From Strongylocentrotus purpuratus (taxonomy: Eukaryota > Echinodermata > Echinoidea > Camarodonta > Strongylocentrotidae), in contig NW_022145612.1 in assembly GCF_000002235.5 (NCBI RefSeq), positions 16,484,809 through 16,548,808 on the forward strand: a stretch of DNA of 64,000 bases, given 5' to 3'. Position numbers and translations under genes: made by a program. The notes beneath the pieces are model-generated. The model searched no databases. It was not told the DNA's origin and worked only from the letters and a program-made list of their open reading frames with translations. How positions within the stretch are numbered: the first letter of the stretch is position 1; each line of letters begins with the position of its first letter. Shown here piece after piece: positions 48,001-54,000 of this stretch.

Positions 48001-51000
48001 AGGTATATAAATAATAATATTAATACTAATGATGATGGTAATAATACTAATGATGATCATGTTACTACTACTATAATACTTTTAATATCACTACTTTTAC
48101 TAATGCTACTACTAATACTAATGATGATATCAAAATAATGATAATAAGACATGATAATGATAATAATAATTAAAATAATTATAACAACAACAACAACAAT
48201 AATAATAACAATAATCATGATAATCATAACGATAATGATAACGAAATGATAATACTAGTGATGATATACATAATAATAATAATAATCATGATGAAATTCA
48301 TAAAAAAGTGATAATACTCATTATGATGTTGATTGTTCTACCTGATTGCTATGAATGCATGTATGCTGAATGTAAGTAAGCAACCATGTGACTGAAGGCT
48401 GTAAGTTCCCTCCGATGGACGCGGTAATGGGAATCGATACCTTACCAAAAGACATGAGTGTATTGACTTAGATTCGAACCCGGGACCTCTGGTATACGAG
48501 ACAACCGCTCTACTACGGAGCCATCGTTAATTAATTAATAATAATAATAATAATATTTAATTTTTATATAGCACTTAATAAAAATGTCTCTAAGCGCTTT
48601 ACAAATATACTATTACCCCGGTTATTGGATTCAGTGCTTTTGAACCCTATTTTTGTATAATTGTGTACACAAAGTAAAATAAAATAATTTAATAATTTAG
48701 TTCAAGGTTTAAGTTACAGTTCGAGCTTTATTTCCATTTTACCAAGTAAATTACAAAAAACATTTTACAAAGTATACAAAAGTAATTATACAAGTGTACA
48801 TGTTTTCTTTTCTTTGCTAAACAAAAACAAATATATCATTCTTAATCAAGTTACAAGGAATTATAGGATAATCTTTAGTGTATGTCCGTTTTCATAAAAA
48901 GAAATACGAAATTATGAATTCTGAAACATCATATTAATCCTGAGATCGTCTTTGCTCTTCTCACGCAGTGACAGTACCATCTACCGGTACTTCAGCTTCT
49001 AACCCTCAAACAGAATCGATGTCTACATCATCATTATCCTCAACCCCCTCACCGACAGGATCTGGTAAAAGATTATTGATCAATCCTGATATATACAATT
49101 AATTCAATTGGTATGCTAATGATGATGATGATGATGATGATGATGATAATGATGATAGTGATAACAACAGTATACAAATGATGCACAGGTTTGAGTGCGT
49201 CGGTAGGGATTGTGTGAACAAGGTACCTTTGAATGGTTTTAGACCAAATTCAAAGGTACCGCGTACACACAACTCCACCGACCCACGAATTAAACCTGTG
49301 CATCATCTGTTTTATAAGATGGGGCCCCAAAAATGGTCAGAAATACAAAATTTTGTTATTTTACAGATTTACCGCATGCATGGCAAAATCATGCTCTGGT
49401 AATTACCGGACGCATGATCATGAAATTAAAAAAAAAAATAATAATAATTGTCAGTGCACATTAAACTGTAAACAGATTATAATTATCAAAAAACACGAAA
49501 AACAAATCATTATCATCAACAAAATCATTAAAAAAAAAAATTTATTAAAACAAAATTATTAAAAAAAGAGAAAACAAAAAGAGAATTATTAAAAAAAAAA
49601 GAGGATATCGATGGTATCGCGTGCATCCAGTAAAAATAATTACAGTTTTTTTTTCTCTTTACCTCTTCAGAGGGACTTTATTGTTCCATTTCAAAATACA
49701 TGTATATTATTTACAAAACAAGTAAAATGAAACATGAATTATATACAAGATCAACATAATATCTTAAAATTATCATTTTAAAATTTCTAATACTTTCTTA
49801 ACTTCCTCAATATCGAAGTATTTTATATTTTCTTTGTATTTCAAATAACATTTTAATGATGAAATAAAATTATTTATTAACCTCTTTGGATTGGTTGGTA
49901 CTTCTCCAAAGATCCGCTTTACGTAGTCTTTGTATATAACCAGTTGAGCATAATTTATCCAAAAATTAAGTAAAGTAAACTTTCGGTTATCTATTTTATA
50001 TCCAATCAATAACATTTTCATATCAATTTCAATTTCTATTTTAAAAATGAAATATATAATTCTTGAGATAATTTTCCAGAAAACTCTTAATTTCTTGCAA
50101 CGAAATATAAAATGTTCAATAGTTTCTTTTGCACGACAAATTTCACATTCGTTAGATTGTACGATTTTCCATATAAAGAGATTGTCTTTAGATGTCAATA
50201 TTCTATGAATTAATTATAAATTATATTGTTTGATCTTATTGTCTCTTATGTTATTAAATTTGAACTGAAATACATCTTTCCATACAAATGTTTCTGGTAG
50301 GCCTAAAATATTTTGCCAAAAATTGAAACCATTTTTTTCTTTTTTTCTTTTCTAGCATTAAAATATAATAACTTTTCGCCGTAGTAAATTCAACGTTTAT
50401 AACATCTAAAGTTGTCTCAATGTAAAAAATAATTACATGGTAATTGACCAATCAAATTGCAGGGATTCTTCTACCCATCTTATAATACGAATAATGATAT
50501 CCAATATACACAAACCTTTGTGAAGTGCTTTTCACATTGTGATTTTTAGCTAGAGATTCATCTGTAGGTCTACTATTTTGACGATCCTTAACAATCACGA
50601 TACGCGATCATTCTTTATAATCATCTTTTCCTAATTATTTTTAGTCATATTTTTTCACTAATTCAGACATAGTATGTAATTATGTTGAAAAATAACAGCA
50701 AATGAACAAAGTGTAACGTTTCAAAGTTTAAGTTCAAAGCTATTTTTCTCTTAATTGCAATTCATTTATTTTTCACCTGTGACATCGAACAGCCTGGTCT
50801 GCACGAATGACTTTAACATAATTTACTGCTTAACATTCATAATCTTTTAGCGAAAGAATGTACAGTGCCAATGGATGTAGCTGACTCGACCTGTGATAGG
50901 AGCGTCTCACAAAGGACAAAGTGTAGCTTCAAATGCAGTGAAACCGGTGACGATGTTCGTACGGTCACGTGTGAAGCTATGGGATCATGGAATAAGGGAC

Positions 51001-54000
51001 TTCCTAGATGTGGAAGTAAGAATTTCAAGTTCAAAGTTATCTCTTTTATTCAATTCATTTATTTTCTACTTGTGGGATGGAACACTCTGGATATCAATGT
51101 CGTTCATATGAATTTTGACAATTCAAATACACGTATATATAACATATTTAAAGAAATAACCTATACAACAGCTTTGGCAAGTCTCGTGGAAACAAATACA
51201 ATGCGAAAGGAAACGTCCTAACCAAGGGACTATGTACTTGACGATTAATGCCTTATGGTTTATTTGATGGTTTCGAGCCTGGGAGCTCTTTGTTAGGTGA
51301 CTCCTTCACTGTCAGATTACCACGTACTCATCGATATAATTATCTCACTCTTTCAAATAACATTATCTGTCAAATGAAATTAAGGAGAATTTTATTTTTT
51401 AAAATACAGAATGATAATGATATAGTCATAATAATTGTTTAGATACCCGATGTAAATCAGTTATTTGTTATTTACGGTAGTTTAACAAAATAAACGAACA
51501 GAAATTAAATTTTATTTGGGTGCAAGTTATATGGCTGGGATATGTCTCATCAATATGAATTTACCCTAGATAATTGTGAAGCAGGGGTATGTCTATTGTG
51601 AAATTGAATATTGGAATTACATTTATCCCAAATTTTGAACAGGTTTAGGCTTAAATGCCACCATGAACATGACCATGAACATGACCATGAACATGAACGC
51701 GAACATGACCATGAACATGACCGCACGAAGAAAAAGACGCGAAACTTTGCCCTTGGACAAGCAAGATGTTCTAACAGTTCAAGAAACGGTAAGATACTCA
51801 TGGCACACCAAAGCCTTCTCAGTTGGAATTATATAAGAAAGTTCATTGTCCGGAACATCCCAGTAGACCGACAGCCCACGATACCGACAGCCCACGAGAC
51901 CGACAGCCCACGAGATCTACATCACACGAGACCGACAGCACACGAGATCGACAATGTCAGTTAAGTGAATTCTTCACTAAGTTGTCTGTCTCGTTGGCTG
52001 TAGGGTCTAGAGGGCCTTCTGACTATTTTGTAGAAGGGGCACTAGACCGACATTTTGATTATGGAAATCGCTTTGGTAAACTTCCTAAAAGACAATGCAT
52101 GTGAAATATGATAATTTAGTTTTTCATAATTCAACATAATTTTCATAACATAATTTAATACGATGTAATTACATTGTACGCGTCTTTTTTCTTTCTTTTC
52201 CCATCCAACACGTGAATTGTGTCAGTTTGAATCGGTAATACTCGGGATTCCTACAACATATTTTGTTATTGTGACAACCATCAACGCTCAGAGTTTGTCA
52301 AACGGCGAGATGCAAATAAACTTACTCATAGGCGTCATGTACATGTCAGAAGTAACTGTTGAACGTTTGATAGAACAGATCAAAGTAGCTCTTCTTCTAG
52401 AAGTGGATGAATTCAGCGTTGTTTCAGTTGGTGTAACAGGTAGGGAGCATAAGCCTACATTATTTTTTATTTCTAAGTCTGTGTATAATGCTTTTGATGT
52501 ACTTTCTAGCAAAACTTTGCTTTTCATTGTTCCTGTGAGAATGCTGCATGCTCATTCCTGTTTGGATGAATTATTACCATCAATAATTCTGGTTATCCTA
52601 CCATTAAAGAGTAAGATCTACATTAAAAATTCAGACCCAGGTACAACAAAACATATTCAGTTAATTAACCTATATTTATATTCTTATAATTCCTTTTTTT
52701 CCTTTCATTTAATACAAAAAAACGATAATGCCGTGAATGGCAAGATACTGTTAAAGGGGGACAGCTTGAAGACAAGCCCCACATCCTTTTTCAGAATATC
52801 CGTACACAAATTGCAAAAGTGTATGTACGTCGTAAACCGCAACATTTGATTTTGATTTCGTTTCCACACGATTCATTCAAACTGAATATCAGATTAATCA
52901 ATCAAAACGCACTGATATGTTAGTTGTTTCACAGTTATTGTATGCGGTATATAGGCCTAAATATATGTCGGCATGTTAATTCCTCACAGATCTGGACGCA
53001 CTCTGTTCCCCGACGCCCTGCACGAACAACGGCGAGTGCCAGGTTGACTATAACACCTTTGATTTCACTTGCGTGTAAGTCTTTTTATTTATGTGTTTCT
53101 CTAATTATGATTAAATTCAAACCCAGCAAAGACATAGCGTTATCGGGAAGTATTTAAAAAAAAAAAAAATTTAGTAAATTTCCATTGCCACGAGTGCCTA
53201 ATAACAAAGAAGTTGTAGGTATGCATAATTACGCATAACCCTCTTTTGGTCTTGATCGGTTACATGACAGCCTCTTTATCACCTATAAGGAGTAATTTAA
53301 TACTCCAAGTCCTGAGATAAAGTTAAAGATTTTGTTTAAAGTAATACAAAGTTTTGGTAAATTTTGAAAATTGGCTGGATATTGATTCCTTACAATTTTG
53401 ATATATTTGGATGCCCCTTCGGATGTATTATAAACACTAAAAAAAATAGCCCGTAAAACACTTCTGATTTCGAGATTTAATGAATATCAAAATTTCAAAC
53501 AGCGCCTACGGCAATACAATGATAGCTGCGACCATGAAAATCTCAGAATATGCAGTTGTGATATATAAATTCCAAACGGGGATAGCAATCGGTCGATTTT
53601 AGACAAGAAACATTGTTTTATAGCTATATCAATACCTTGACCTTGAGAGGGAGCTATACAACATAAAGAGCTTATTATTTAAATTTTCATCACATTAGAC
53701 TCGATTTCAACCGCGACAACGATCACTGAATATTGGAGGATATTATGCTTCAAATATGTTAATTTTAACCAAATTCAAGACCCTATACCAAAACTTTGTA
53801 TTACCTTTAAACGTACCTATTTAGAAAAAGAATGTGGCGCATAAAGAATTAACGTCCAAGGAACGTTCTGTGTTCCTGGGGGGGGGGGGGGGGGGGGTTA
53901 TAACGACATCTTTCCCATATTGATTTTCCTCAATTTGCCATGATTGTATTAAGGAATAATTACATTTCGTCCAAAATAATAAAAACATTTATTCGTATTT

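Noticed and set aside
51611..51964. Frame with HEHDHEHD repeats as a metal-binding protein
   Set aside because: It reads the 12-bp repeat in the frame that does not match the phase-1 acceptor or the phase-0 next exon. The N-M-T frame does.
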